Counted from the stretch's first letter, positions 48,778 through 61,919 are shown. The stretch: 64,000 bases of DNA from Posidonia oceanica (GCA_037176725.1 JAZBRS010000057.1:84031501-84095500); one strand, 5' to 3'. Notes: generated by a model from the sequence alone, not told the origin. Numbers and translations: made by a program.

Positions 48778-51700
48778 TGTAGCGATCCCGATCGGAATCA
48801 GGCTCGCTGATTTAGCGGCGATTGGATCCGAGGAAGAGGCTCAACTCGAAAACACTTAAAATCGAGGAGAAAAAGGAAAGATAAGACAAATCAGAGTCGC
48901 CACCAAGTCTATTAACGGAAGACGAGGAAAACCGGGGTAATGCGTGAATTAACGCGCAAAACCGAGCAATAAATGCAAAGCAAAGCAATGCAAAGGAAAA
49001 CAAATGCAAGCAAATGCAAATGAGATGACTCTAGCCTAGGATAAGGGCAGTACGGTCATTGCGGGCCAGAAGACAGGGCAAGGACTCCTGTTACGCGCGG
49101 GGAAGGTGTTAGGCACCCCCGACACGCCTGAGGATCGGTCTTTCTAGGCTTACGCTCGCATACGCAGGGAAATGCAGGATTGAATGCCTATGTGCCTATA
49201 AATGCCTAAATGAATGCTCAAGGTGTGCTCTAAGTGGGAAGAAACAAAGCAGAGAAGTAAACGTGCTCTCTAAATGCTCAGCTACGCTGTCCGTGTTCCG
49301 AACCAGGCGGAACCTAGCTCGTGAGAACTCCAGGCAGTAAGCATCACAGCCCTATATGCGAATGCAGGCGAGAAAACAAAGCGACGAGGAAACCATGCAA
49401 TGCAGTCGACATGCAAGGGAAAATAGCGTAAAACACGCAAAACTAGACGAGAAAAGAGCAAGGCACGTAGAACGGAGCAAAAGAACAAAACCGGCACGCA
49501 AAACGAGCGAGAAAGCAAGGCAGCATGCAAAACGAGACAAGAAAACAAAATGGCACGCCAAACGGTGCAAAAAGACGATAACAGGCATGCGAAAAGGTGC
49601 CGAAACAAGACGAGCGCGCAAACGGCGCAAAAGCAAAGTAGGCACGCAAAACGGTGCCAAAACGGCGAAACAAAACCCCGGAAAAGCTATGCTAATGCTA
49701 ATGCAAAGAAAAAGATCAGAAGAAGCCAAAGAGAGGTAAAACAGCGCGTGTGTGAGAACAGACGCTGTTCGGGGCCACATGGAGTAGGTGTAAAGACCTA
49801 CAAAGGAGAGAGTGAGCAAACGGAGGGATTACCACTTCTTTGTGACCGTTTCCCACTAAACCGCTCCACGGTGTGTCTCGCACGCTGCCTAAAGCTCGCG
49901 ATGCGATCGGATCGTGGAAAAGGGGGAAGAAAGTCGCATTAAGTGGTGAATCCAGGGAAAACATGACACAAAACACTCAGGAGTACGCGAAACGGGGATT
50001 GGAATTGATAGACAAGAAAAGGAGGTCCTATTCTACATGTTCAAAGAGACAGAAAGCCAAAACGAGGGAAACCGTGCAAATGGCATGCAAATGAATGCAA
50101 TGCAGGGGTTCAGGAGGACATACCTAGAAATCCGAGGGCCTGATCGGAGATCTGTCTCGTCCATGCTGAAGAGCGCTTTGCTGCGGTCGCCTAGGCAGCT
50201 TACTTGAGAAGATCCAACGGCCGGATTGGAAGATATCGCAGCTTCAAGGTAGAAGAGCCAGAATAGGGGAGAAGAACAGATCTAGGTGTTCAGGAGGTCC
50301 TAAGGGTGTGCAAAAAAAGGTCCTCCCAGGTGAAGGGGAGCTAAAAGTGCTTAGTGTGTGCAAAAGGATGCTACAATGCAAGACTAAATGAATGCAGGAT
50401 GCATGCAAAAGCAAGAAAAAGCAAAGAGAAGAAACTGGGAAAAGCCAGGATTTCAGAAAGCATTTTGAAAAAAGAAAGGGGCTAAAAATGCAAATTTTCC
50501 AGAAAACAGGGGTCCACAGGAAAGGATTTCGAAAACAGGAGAGGACAGGGGTCCATTTTGCAAAAAACTAGGCTCAGAAAGCTGTTTTGAAAAGAGGGCA
50601 TGCTTTAGAAGAGGTTTTGAAACCAAAAAGAAGTCAGAATGCAATTTTGGAAAAACTGGGGTCTAAAATGCAAATTTTCCAGAAAACAGGGTTCTGGGGA
50701 GTCTGGGAATGCTAGTGGAGGGTCTACATGCAATTTGGTAAGCATAGGAGCTAAGATGCAAGTTTAGGGGCAAAATGGTCTTTTTGCATGGTTTTTGAAA
50801 GATGCAAGGACCTATGTGTGATTCTTAAATCATGCAGGGGTCAAATATGCAATTTTATATGGAAAATATGCTCTGAAAAACAGGGAACAGGACTGATGTG
50901 TGATTTTTGGAAAAAACAGGGTCAGAAATGCAATACAATAAGCCAAAATACATGCATAATAGCCACTGTCCATTTAAAATGGACCTAAATGCAAATATGC
51001 AAAAACTGAGGAAAAGAAATGCAATGCAGTATGCAAAATAAGAAAATAAAAGCTAAGTTCCTACAGTGCATGGACCTACATGCAAAATCAGAAACATGCA
51101 TGGACCTAGAATGCAATGCAATATGGCAAAATGCATGCAACTAAATTAACTGATTTAAGACAGGACTTACATGCAAAAATCAAAAGCAGAGGGGCTAAAC
51201 TACAAAATATTATAACTGAGACGCACAGTGACAGGACTGAAAAGCAAATACTAAAAAATATAAATAAAAACAGCAATTTAGCATAGTATTCAATTTAAAA
51301 CTAAGCATAATAAATGGCAGAAGGACTGGAATGCAAAAATTGAAAAGCCTAAGCTAAACATGCAATATTTACATCTAAACTATACAAATAAGAAAATAAA
51401 TGAACAGTGCTAGTCGGCGGTTGACGAGCACTGTAGCAGAACGCCGGCAGTGCTCGTGACCGCCGACAGGGGAGGTTGGGGAGGCGCAGACCGGCGGAGC
51501 TTGGTGCTGGCGTTCGTTCGGAGCTCTGGGAACTGTCCGGAGCTCGCTCTGCTGGCCGGAGCGTCGTGGAGGTCAGGGGACCGGCGCCGGAGAAGAAAGG
51601 AAGACCGGCGAGCTGCAACGGCGTCTGGAAGGCTCGGATCTGGCCTCCGACCGGCGGGAAAGCAACAGGGGGAGGAGAGAGAGCTAGGGGAAGGAGGATT

Positions 51701-54564
51701 TACCTCTGATCGTGTCCGGAGCGCGCCCCCGACCTCAGCAGTGTAGGAGCCGGCCGGAGCTCGTCGTCCGGTTGCTGCGGAGGATGCTGGTGGCTCGCGG
51801 TGGTCCAGGCGTCCTCAGGATGACGCTCCGAAGCTTCTCGAACGGTCAGGTGGGACCTCAGCTGCTCGGACGAAGGATCGGCGCTTGTGGGTTCAGAAGA
51901 TACTACCGGAGGCCGGGGGGTGTTGCTGCTCGTCCGGTGGAGTGAAATCCTCCAGGAGGTTGCTGGAGGTCTGGCGAGCGAGGTTGGATGCTCGGGCTGC
52001 TGTTCTGGAAGGTGTGGAGGGAGTTAGGAGGCTGGGCTGATTTCTGGTCTGGAACGAAGAAAGGTGTTTGTTGTGGAGTTTGGGGGCTGTGGCGGAAGGT
52101 TGGTCTGCTGTCGGAGGCTCTGGAAAGGTGGATGTCTGGTGGATTTCTGGGTGGAGTTTGGGAAGAAGCTGCGGGCTGCGGTGAGGGGAATTGTGAGTTG
52201 GGTCCAGTTGGGTTGCAGTCGGCTTCAGGTGGTGTTTCAGGGCAGATTAGGTAGTGGAATGGCTGGGGAACGATGCTGGGAGATGACTGGGTTTCTGGGT
52301 GGAATTGGGGGAGTGATTGAGAGGGAAATTGAGGCTTGAATGGGTGCTGGGCTATTGGGAAAGAAGGGGAAGAGTCTGCTGAGTTTTGAGGAAGGAAAGG
52401 GAGAGGTTTCAGGAGGGGAATTCTGGGGAATTGGGTGGCCTCTCCGGGATGCACTGGACTCTCGAACTCTCTTCTGCTCTCTCCTGAATTGGAAGGATGA
52501 AGAGGAAGAAGGGAGAACGGTCTCTCAGGTGGAGAAAAATCCTCTGGATTCTGGTCTCTCTCAGGTTGGGTTCTCTCTGAATGCTCTCTCCGGTCTGCTA
52601 GCTGATGGTCCCTTCTGGTGGATGCTCTCTGAATGAGTTGAAGAACGAGGAGGAGGCTTATCAGGAGGAGCTACCGGCACGCGCGCTGAAAAAATTTGAA
52701 TCCAACGGCGTCACACTGCAGCAGAGGAGACGGCGAGGCGACCGGCACTTAATGCCTTCGGATTCGACGCTGAGACAGGAGAGAGCGGCGAGCTGCTGTA
52801 GACGATTGGATTGAGGACTCAAATTCAAATGAGGGAGGGAGTACTGCAGTAGTTGTTCGCGGGAGAGGAAGGCCGGCTGACGAAAGAAAAAGAAATGCAG
52901 AAGGAAGAAGAAGGGTGGAGATGGCGGGCCGGACTGTGCTGCGGGCCGAAGAAGAAAAATAAAAGAATAAAAAGAAGAAACGGGCCGGAGGGCCCAGTAA
53001 AGAAAAGGAAGAAAGAAAAAGAGAAGTAAGAAAGAAAGAGAGGGTAGAATGGGGAAATAAAATTAATGAAAAGGAACTAAAAATAAGTAAAAATGCCAGA
53101 AGGGTTGTGCTGTAGATTAGGATTTTAATTAAGATTTTTAATGGTCATTTTGAGTTGATTAATGTGTTTTGGGCTTGATTAGGGTTTTAGGGCTTTGGTT
53201 TTGTTTTTAATTGGTTTTCACTTGATTAAGTGTTTGTTAAACCTTTTTTAAATTGTTTTAAAAATGGTGTTTCCCTTGTTGGACACTTAGGATATTGATT
53301 AGGATTTTTTAAGATTTAATTTCGTATTAATCAAGGTTGGTTTTAGGTTTTTAAGTTTTAGTCTTCTTAGGGTTTCTTCCTTTTTAAGTCTTTTAAGTTA
53401 TGTTTTGATTTTTATTTATTGATTTTTCTTGAAGTTTTTAGTTGGATTTTTCTGGTTTGATAGAGTGTTTTCAAGTCTTTCAGATGTGTTTTTCTCTTCT
53501 TTTTTAATTAAGTTTTTAACTTGTTTCTCTTATGTTTATTAGGTTAAGTCTTTTGCCTTCTTTAATTACTTGTTTTAGTGTTTGATTTTTAATTCTCCTT
53601 TTTAGGGTTTGTCTTTTAATTCTTTTAGTGGGGTTTTTACTTTTACTGGGTTTAGATCTCATTTTAGTTTTTTCCTTGATTTTTCAGTGTTTTCTTTTGA
53701 TTTGTTTTGCATTTTTTAGCTTGCATGTTTGGTTTTTCTTTTAGCTTGAATTAGTTAAGTTTAAGTTGTTAATTGCTTGTTTAATATTTTTTAATTGCTT
53801 TTCTTAGGGTTCTGATTTGTTTTTTTCTATGTTTTGAGGTTTTACAGATTTTTATGGGTTTTTGTGGATTTTTGCGGAAGGGAGAAAAGGAAAAGAGAAG
53901 GAAGAAAGAAATGGAAAAAAGAGGGAGATAAGAGGAAAAGAGATAGGTTGGAGGAAAACGATTTTTTTTTAAAATTCAGAAAAAGTGTTAAAAATAAAGT
54001 AAAAATAAGGATAAGATAGAGGAAGGATAGAAGCACAGAGGGGGCCCACAGCCAGACCAGAAAAAGGACAAGAAGGAGATGAAAAGAAAGATGATAATCA
54101 GGAGAGAGAGAGGAGAGAGAAAATGATAATCCCGGAGAGAGAAAAGGATAATTTGGGTGAATGGGGGTCTTAAGGGTCTTGGAATGGGATGAAAATTGGT
54201 GAGTGGGTAGTCTAGGGTTTGAAGTCTTAGTTCTGAAGTTTTGGTTTGATTCTAAGGAGGTTTTGGAGGGGTTTCAAGGTGCAGAAAAAGGGTAGTTTCA
54301 CCTAAGTTTTCTAGGGTTTTTGGGAATGGGTTAGGTTTGGAAATTTCTAAGTTCTTGGGTAGGTTTGTTGGGTGGATAGTGGTGGATTTTCCTACGGATT
54401 TTGGTTAGGTTTTGAGGATGGGAAGGGGGGTAAAGGTCTGGGCCAAGACAGGCAGATTTTGGAGGGTAGAGAGGAGGATTAGGGCTAGGGTTTGGTTGGG
54501 GTTTGATCCAGCAATCACCAAGAGGGTTCCAAAGGTCCGGGCCTGCCAAGATGGGGTGTCAACA
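48778..54564 (-). mobile_element. LTR3 (5' LTR of element B)
   Basis: 5787 bp, TGTTGACA (54564) to CGCTACA (48778) on the minus strand. Private changes include GGCACGTAGAACGG (about 49463), AAAATGGCACGCC and a missing T in the GC-rich block near 52100. The outer end abuts the right CAATG. Candidate donor GT at 51703. Confidence 0.93.
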
Positions 54565-54569
54565 CAATG
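54565..54569. repeat. Target-site duplication CAATG, right copy
   Basis: CAATG follows the outer LTR3 terminus TGTCAACA (plus strand). It matches the left copy at 4979-4983. Confidence 0.9.
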
Positions 54570-56102
54570 ACAGGATGGACGTTCTGGAGAAAGCACTACG
54601 TCTAGTGCAGGGCAAGGACCACTAGTCTTACCAGTTTCGCGACCTCTGTCTCTTTCCCAAGGCTGCACTCCCTTCGAAATTCCGCATCCCGGTCTTTGAT
54701 AAATACAATGGTAAAGGCTGTCCAATTTTGCATCTGAAAATGTATTGCAGGGACCTTGCTCAGCTTCAGGCTGATAAAAGGCTCCTTATCCGCCTGTTTC
54801 AGAAGAGTTTGACTGGCCCCGCACTCAAGTGGTTCACTTCCCTTGACATGGCTGCGGTCTTGACTTGGACTGATCTTTCTCAAGCCTTCCTTGAGCAGTA
54901 TGCATTCAACCTCGACTTGATCCCCAAGTGGGAGGATCTCGTTGCCATTCGGCAAGGGCCCCAAGAGTCATTCGGGGAGTATGTCAGTCGCTGGCACTCC
55001 TTAGCCGTCCAGGTCAAAGATTGACCCTTCGAGGAGGATTCTATCGAGATGATCATCAAGGGAGCACAGCCAGCGACTGGGACTCTGCTTTGCATTCAGC
55101 ACAACACTAGCTTTGCATTGCTGATTAGGGCTGGCGTCCGCGTGGAAAGCTCGCTACGAAGTGGGCATTTCCCCGCACTTTCTACATTGGCTAGGCAGGC
55201 CAACACCTCCAGCAATCGCCGTAACAGCAACAACAACAACAACTCTGCTCCCGACAACTCCGAGCGGCACTCCGAAGCATGCGTCGATTCTCCTGAAGAG
55301 CCTGCCTATGTAGAGAGTCAACCAGACCCTTTTCTGCTAGAGCACACACCTAATTATGCCACTTCACACACTGCCACCGTTGAACCCGTGCATCACGTCG
55401 CACCCGCTCGGCAAGGACTCCATCCAGGGCAAAGACGACCTCGTCAGGCTGAGTGTGATTACACGCCTTTGCCCGAACTACTGAGTGTCATCTTCCCTCA
55501 AGTTGAGTCGCTCCTGAGACTCCCGGTTGTCTGTCCGTCACCAAACCCCCCTCCGTGGTGGCATGATACGGATCAGTTCTGTAGTTTCTATCGGGCCACT
55601 AGGCACTCGACGGACAACTGCCTCACTCTCCGGGATGCCGTTCAGCGCCTGATCGATCGCAAGATCATCAACATTGACGAGCAGGAACCAACACTTACAC
55701 ATACACCTGCACTTGCACTTGCACACCCTAGTGTAGCCGACCCTTCCTCTTCCGAGCCTATAGATTTCGCAGCTGCCGGAACCTCGAGGGTCTATACCAG
55801 ACTTTTCTGAGTCCAGCTCTGCCCCAGTGGATCCTTCTGATCCCATCGACGTAATCCCCTTTTCCTGCCTTTCCTGTCTCGTTCGAGGGACGCTCGGAGA
55901 TGCAACGACAGCGTCAACAGTAAGCCTAGTTGCAGCGTCATCCAGGTTAGTTCCTCCTCCAACTTTTGCAGCTCCAGTGCTCCTTATACTGCCGTCAGCA
56001 GCTCTAGTAGCCCCAGTGCTCCCCGCACTGCCAATAGTAGACCTCGCCAACAGCATCAGCAGCGTAGGAGCGAACCCAGCGCCTCCCTCCCGAGGTTGCT
56101 AA
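54565..56102 (+). pseudogene. gag: Old gag, capsid to zinc-knuckle half
   Basis: Resumes the old gag after the insertion: RMDVLEKALRLVQG, then FRIPVFDKYNGKGCP, LLIRLFQKSLTGPALKWF and LSQAFLEQYAFNLDL (capsid), an Asn run (NNNNN near 55230) and a degraded zinc knuckle at 55580-55621 where the second ligand His is Tyr. In-frame stops: TAG 54623-54625, TGA 55022-55024, TGA 55808-55810. After a frame change, VDPSDPID near 55828 matches VDPSDLIS of the young gag. Homology to the young elements fades at about 56100. Confidence 0.88.
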
Positions 56103-58379
56103 CAGGTAAGTCCTTCTTGACTCTCTTTTATTTCCTGCATTGTCTTTTCTTTTCGTTTTGTTTTGTTTTTTGTGTTTTCTCGCCTTGCTTGAAAGCCATA
56201 AAAAGCATAAAATCAACATAAGCCAAAAAAGAACATGCATCCCTTTCTGCTTCTTGCATTCATTTCCTCATCCGGGTTGGCAACGCTAACTGCTCGGCGA
56301 TAGGTCTATTAACCTATCACCCCCAGGCTGATATCCCTAACTATTCGGCGATAGGTCCGTCAACCTATCACTCTGCACATTTTTCTGCATATTTATGTCA
56401 TCCTGCACATATCTATCATCATGCATTCTTCATCTTCTGCACATACATGTCATTTCTTGCATCCTGTAAAAGACAAAAGCACCAAAAAAAAATCAAGAAA
56501 ATCAGAAAACGCAAAAATGTTTTCTCGCCTTGCTGCTGGTTTTCCCTTTTTATGTTTTCTTAAGCACAAAAACCATAAAAAATACAAAACCAATGCAAAA
56601 ACCCAAAAACATGCTTGTCCCTTTCCCTTCTAAAAAAGACAAACCCATAAACATTTGTATAATCAGAAATCCGCCTTCGGACAAACAAGCAGCGCTTGGA
56701 GGATGTCAAGCAGTGACAATCTCAGGCAAGTCTCACCCGAGCAGTTCCATCTCTTGCATGTGGCCACAAAGAGAGACTGAGAGCAGAATAGAGCATCTTG
56801 CTGAGTTTCAGAATTCCAGAAGCGAGATCCACCTTATCAAGAGAGTCCACCAGACATGGAGAGGACCAAAGCAGAGTAGAGCATCGCCAGAGGCTGCCTG
56901 TACACATTGCAGAGGCTGAAGGTGTACGCCGATCAGCCGAACTCTTAATGCCTCGTCCGGGACTGCTACCCCAAGAGGGCGAAGTCATGCATGTCCAAAA
57001 GAATAGAGATCATGTGAGTAGAAAAATATGATAACATGATATGCATGCTGAGCATAAAAGAAATATGAAGAAAGAAGTCGAAGAAAGAAGGCGCTCATGA
57101 GGAGAGTGACTCGGACGAGCGTCAAAGCCACCTCAGCTTTCAACTCCAAGCGCCACATTGGCAACTGCATGGGATACTTATCAGGAGGACCTGGTCCCAC
57201 CCTCTGAGCGCAACAGCATGCTCCAATCCCCTGTGCAGACAACACTTACATCCCTAGCAGGCTAGATGCAGATTCGGTCACTCATGAGGGGAAAAGAAAC
57301 ATCATTCTGTGAGCGTCAAAAGCGGTAGTTAGTCCCCGAGGAATTGAGACGGAGGCTGTGAAGCTGCATCCGATGCTTCTGCTACCCACCTGCAGCCAAA
57401 GGCTATACTCTACAAAGCTAAGGCCTCATCCCGAGCCAAGAGTGAGAAAGAGAGCCACAGACTACAACTTGGCATGGCGTTGCTCGAGGATCGAGTCTCC
57501 TGAGTCAGAAAGTGTAGAAGCACCCTCTTAGTACAACTGCTTTAAGTCCAAAGCCACCAAAACATGCATGCTGTAATATATTTTTATCTTCTTCCCTTCA
57601 CCCTGTTTTCGAAAATCGGAGTCAAGGATGAGCATTTTTGCCTGACCTCACTCAGAGGCTCCGCGCTTTTCAAATTTCGCCACCCACCACGTTGGGTAGG
57701 TCCGTGATGACCGGCATGTCCCTCGTTTGTCACCTCATGATGCCACGAAGCATGCCTGCACTGAGACTATTGCACACCCACCACGGGGGGTTTTCTATTT
57801 TCTCTGTATCATCTTGCATTCCTCATTCCTTGCATTCGGGCTAGCACCCCTAACTGCTCAGCGATAGGCCCGTCAATCTATCATCCATTCACCCATTCAT
57901 TCATCCTTTGCATTTTGGTGCCAAGGGCGCTTCTGCTGTCCCCTGGTATCATCCTGATACCAGGGGCATCTTTTTTGCTGCCCTATGGTATTGTCTCCTT
58001 CATCTCATCGGGTTGGCAGCCCTAACTGTCCAGCGATAGGTCCGTCAACTTATCACCTCGCATTCATTATTCCATCGCATCCCCCACCGGCATTGCACCT
58101 CGCACGGTGATCCCTTGCATCTAGTTCACCGCATTCGGGCTGGTAGCCCTAACTACTCGGTTGACAAACTCATTAGTTTTGTCTCCACCTTGCATTTTGA
58201 TGCCATGGGTGCCTCGACTGTCCCCTGGTATCGTTCACCGATACCACGGGCATCTTTTTGCTGCCCCATGGTATCCCATTTCCATGTACATCGGGCTGAC
58301 ATCCCTAACTATCGTGGGAGCGTCTCCGGACCTCTACCGCACCTTCTGGTTCGGTATCCCGCCCCCTTTCCACCCTCAT
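56103..58379 (+). other. Old element 3' remnant, pol missing
   Basis: No pol domain is readable, so several kilobases were lost or replaced after gag. A strong donor-like AACAG|GTAAGT lies at 56101-56111. Two A-rich stretches (56455-56650) and an unassigned stretch (56650-57800) follow. From 56300 and from 57840 the sequence again resembles the young 3' repeat region: GCGATAGGTC(C/T)GTCAAC(C)TATCAC units and two CCCCTGGTATC hairpins (57940-57966, 58222-58250). I recognise no gene. Confidence 0.6.
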
Positions 58380-58622
58380 TCGGGCTGATAGCCCTAGCTA
58401 TCCGGTGATGAGTCCGTCAACTCCTTAGCGGGCTGATAGCCCTAACTATCCAGTGATGAGTCTGTCAACTCCTTAGCGGGCTGATAGCCTTAACTATCCG
58501 GCGATGAGTCCGTTAACTCTTCTTCGGACTAATAGCCTTAACTATCTGGTGATGAGTCCGTCAACTCCTTAGAGGGCCGATACTCCCTAACTATCTGGCG
58601 ATAGGTTCGTTAACTTATCACC
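58380..58622 (+). repeat. ~47-bp CTGATAGCCCTAACTATCCGG repeats
   Basis: Five units of 46-50 bases: GGGCTGATAGCCCTAACTAT followed by CCGGTGATGAGTCCGTCAACTCCTTAG, increasingly diverged to the right. They match the ATCAGCC/ATAGTTAC and GATAGGTCTGTAAACTATC units of the young elements in reverse complement. Confidence 0.8.
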
Positions 58623-58782
58623 CTTTTGTCGTAGTGTAATAGCATTATGTTGCATGGCATTACCATTTCATCATCACACAGACATCGCGCACTTAGGATT
58701 CGAACCCCTGGCTCGCGTATTGCCTAATGTATCATCCTCGGCACCCGCAAGACATTCGCAGCTTGCCGGCTTTGGATGATAC
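58623..58782. other. Junction segment before LTR4
   Basis: Unassigned sequence. It contains a minus-strand GGTTCGAATCC (58704-58694), an exact match to an RNA polymerase III B-box, without a convincing A-box. GTATCATCC (58729-58737) and GGATGATAC (58774-58782) form a perfect 9-base inverted repeat ending at the LTR4 edge. The five bases next to LTR4 are GATAC. Confidence 0.45.
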
Positions 58783-61700
58783 TGTAGCGATCCCGATCGG
58801 AATCAGGCTCGCTAATATTTAGCGGCGATTGAGATCCGAGGAAGAGGCTCAACTCGAAAATGCTTAAAATCGAGGAGAAAAAGGAAAGATAAGACAAATC
58901 AGAGTCGCCACCACGTCTATTAACGGAAGACGAGGAAAACCGGGGAAATGCGTGGATCAACACGCAAAATCGAGCAAGAAATGCAGAGCAAAGCAATGCA
59001 AAGGAAAACAGATGCAAACAAATGCAAATGAAATGACTCTAGCTTAGGATAAGGGCAGTACGGTCATTGCGGGCCAAAAGACAGGGTAAGGACTCCTGTT
59101 ACGTGCGGGGAAGGTGTTAGGCACCCCCGACACGCCCGAAAATCGGTCTTTCTAGGCTTACGCTCGCATACGCAGAAGAATGCAGGATTGAATGCCTATG
59201 TGCTTATAAATGCCTGAATGAATGCTCAAGGTGTGCTCTAAGTGGGAAGAAGCAAAGCAAGGAAGTAAACGTGCTCTCTAAATGCTCAGCTACGCTGTCT
59301 GTGTTCCGAACCAGGCGAAACCTAGCTCGTGAGAACTCCAGGCAGTAAGCATCACAGCCCTATATGCAAATGCAAGCGAGAAGACAAAACAGCGAGAAAA
59401 CCATGCAATGCGATCGACATGCAAAGGAAAACGGCGTAAAATGCGCAAAACGAGGTGAGAAATGAGCAATGCACGCAAAACGATGCAAAAGAGCGAAACC
59501 GGCACGCAAAACGAGCGGAAAAGCAAGACAGCACGCAAAACAAGACAAGGGAGCAAAGGGGCACCCAAAACGAGACGAGAAAACAGAATGGCATGCAAAA
59601 CGGAGCGAAAAAACAAAACTGGCATGCAAAACGAGCGAGAAAGCGAGGCAGCGCACAAAACAAGGCAAGAAAACAGGAGGGCACGCAAAAAGGTGCCAAG
59701 ACGAGGGCGGGCACGCGGAACGGTGCCAAAACAGCGAAGCAAAACCTTGGAAAAGCCATGAGAATGCAAGAAGGTAGAAAGAGATTAGAAGAGGCTAAAG
59801 GGGAATCAAAACAACGTGTGTGTAAGAACAGACATCGTTTAGGACCACTCAGAGTAGGTGTGAAGACCTACAGAGGGGAGAGTGTGCAAACGGAGGGATT
59901 ACCACCTCTTTGCGACTGTTTCCCACTAAACCGTCCCACGGTGTGTCTCGCATGCTGCCCAAAGCTCGCGATGCGATCGGATCGTGGAAAAAGGGGGAAG
60001 AAAGTCACATTAAGTGGTAAATCCAAGGAAAACTCAACACAAAACACACAAGGGTACGCGAAACGGGGATTTGGAGATAGAAGTAGAAAGGGGAGGCCCT
60101 ATTCTACATGCTCAAAGAGACAGAAAGCGAAAACAAGAAAAACTGTGCAAATGGCATGCAAATGAATGCAATGCAGGGGTTCAGGAGGACATACCTGGAG
60201 ATCCGGGAGCCTGATCTGAAATCTATCAGTCCATGCTGAAGAGCGCCTCGCCGCGGTCGCTTGGGCAGCTGACTTGAGAAGATCGAACGGCCGGATTGAA
60301 AGATATCGCAGCTCCAAGGCAGGAGGGCCAGAACAGGGGAGAAGAACAGATCTAGGTGTTCAGGAGGTCCTAGGGATGTGCAAAAAGGTCCTCCCAAGTG
60401 AAAGGGAGCAAAAAGTACTTAGTGTGTGCAAGAAGATGCCAAAATGCAAGGCTAAATGAATGCAGGATGCATGCAAAAGCAAGAAAAGGCAAAGAGAAGA
60501 AACAGGAAAAACCAGGATTTCAGAAGGCATTTTGAAAAAGTAAGGGGCTAAAAATGCAAATTTTCCAGAAAACAGGGGTCTATAGGGGAGGGTTTTGAAA
60601 ATAGGAGAGGACAGAGGTCTATTTTAAAAAAACTGGGCTCAGAAAACTGTTTTGGAAAGAGGGTATGCTTTGGGGAAGGTTTTGAAACCAAAAAAGTAGT
60701 TAGAGTGCAATTTTTGGAAAAAACTGGGGTCTAAAATGCAATTTTTCCAAAAAACAAGGTTCCATGGAGTCTGGGAATACTAGTGGAGGGTCTGTATGAA
60801 ATTTGGTAGGCATAGGAGCTAGAATGCAACCTAGGGGCAAAATGGTCTTTTCACATGATTTTTTAAAAGATGCAAGGACCTATGTGTGATTTCGAAATCA
60901 TGCAGGGGCTGAAAATGCAATTTAGTATGGAAAACATGCTCTGAAAAATAAAGGACAGGACCACAGTGCAATTTTTAAAAAGATCAGGGTCAAAAATGCA
61001 ATATAATAAGCTAAAAATGCGTGCAACAGCTACTGTGCATTTAAAATGGACCTAAATGCAAATATACAAAAACAGAGGGTAAAATATGCAATGCAGTATG
61101 CAAAATAAGAAAATGAACCCTAAGTTCTACAGTGCATGGACCTACATGCAAAAACAGAAATATGCAGGGACTTGAAATGCAATGCAGTATGGTAAAATAA
61201 ATGCAATTAAATTAACTGATATAAGACAGGACCTACATGCAAAAAACGAAAACTGAGGGGCTGAAAAGCAAAATATTATAACAGCACAGCACAGTAAATG
61301 GACCAACTTGCAAATACTGAAAACCATAAATAGATTATGCAATTTAATATGATTTCGATTTAAAAACACAGCAGATTAAATGAAATAAGGACTGGAACGT
61401 AAAATGACAGAAACTTAAACCAAATATGCAATATTTACCCTAAAACTATATAAACAGAAAAATAAGTAAACAGTAAACGGCCGACGGCCGTGAGCACTGT
61501 AGCAGCAAGCTGCCAGTGCTCGCGACCGCCGGCACAGGGCTGCTGGAGACGTGCAGTCCGGCGGGGGAGGTGCTCTCGGAGCTGACGGAGGCAGGGCGGC
61601 GATCGGCGGAGGACGAGATGGCCTGGAACGCTCTGGAACGGCCGCCAGAGCTCTGCAGAGGTTCAGTAAGCTCGTCCGGCCATTCGACGCAGCGAAGCTG

Positions 61701-61913
61701 CATTCTGAAGACTGGAGGAGCCTCCTGACGTCTGTGCGGAGCTGAGGGGGGGACCAGGATCACATTCCGCTGGCTGGAACATCGTGAAGGCCGGAGAACT
61801 GCGCCGGAGAAGATGACCGGACCGGCGAGCAGAAATGGAGCAGGAGGGCCGGAAAAGCTATTCTAAAGGGCGGAGAAGCAGCACGGGAAGAAAAGAAGAC
61901 TAGGGGGAGAAAA

Positions 61914-61919
61914 ACTTAC
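61914..61919 (-). other. Candidate splice donor in LTR4
   Basis: The minus strand reads AAAGAG|GTAAGT, the best donor consensus among the LTRs, although surrounding bases differ clearly from LTR1-3. Confidence 0.5.

Larger units (their letters stand above)
4984..54564 (-). mobile_element. Tandem array: LTR-internal A-LTR-internal B-LTR
   Basis: Three near-identical LTRs (5784, 5787 and 5787 bp) alternate with two near-identical internal regions (16,084 and 16,139 bp), all reading on the minus strand. The LTRs begin TGTTGACA and end CGCTACA on that strand. Only the outer ends are flanked by the CAATG duplication; the middle LTR is bordered by a primer-binding site on one side and a polypurine tract on the other. 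The whole is therefore a dimeric element sharing one LTR. It could come from unequal LTR-LTR recombination after one insertion, or from integration of a dimeric cDNA. Confidence 0.93.

Noticed and set aside
58694..58704. tRNA gene suggested by GGTTCGAATCC
   Set aside because: No A-box, acceptor stem or anticodon arm could be fitted on either side.
55800..58782. Envelope-like gene or host gene in the old 3' remnant
   Set aside because: No frame longer than about 100 residues, no signal or membrane segment, and no recognised domain.
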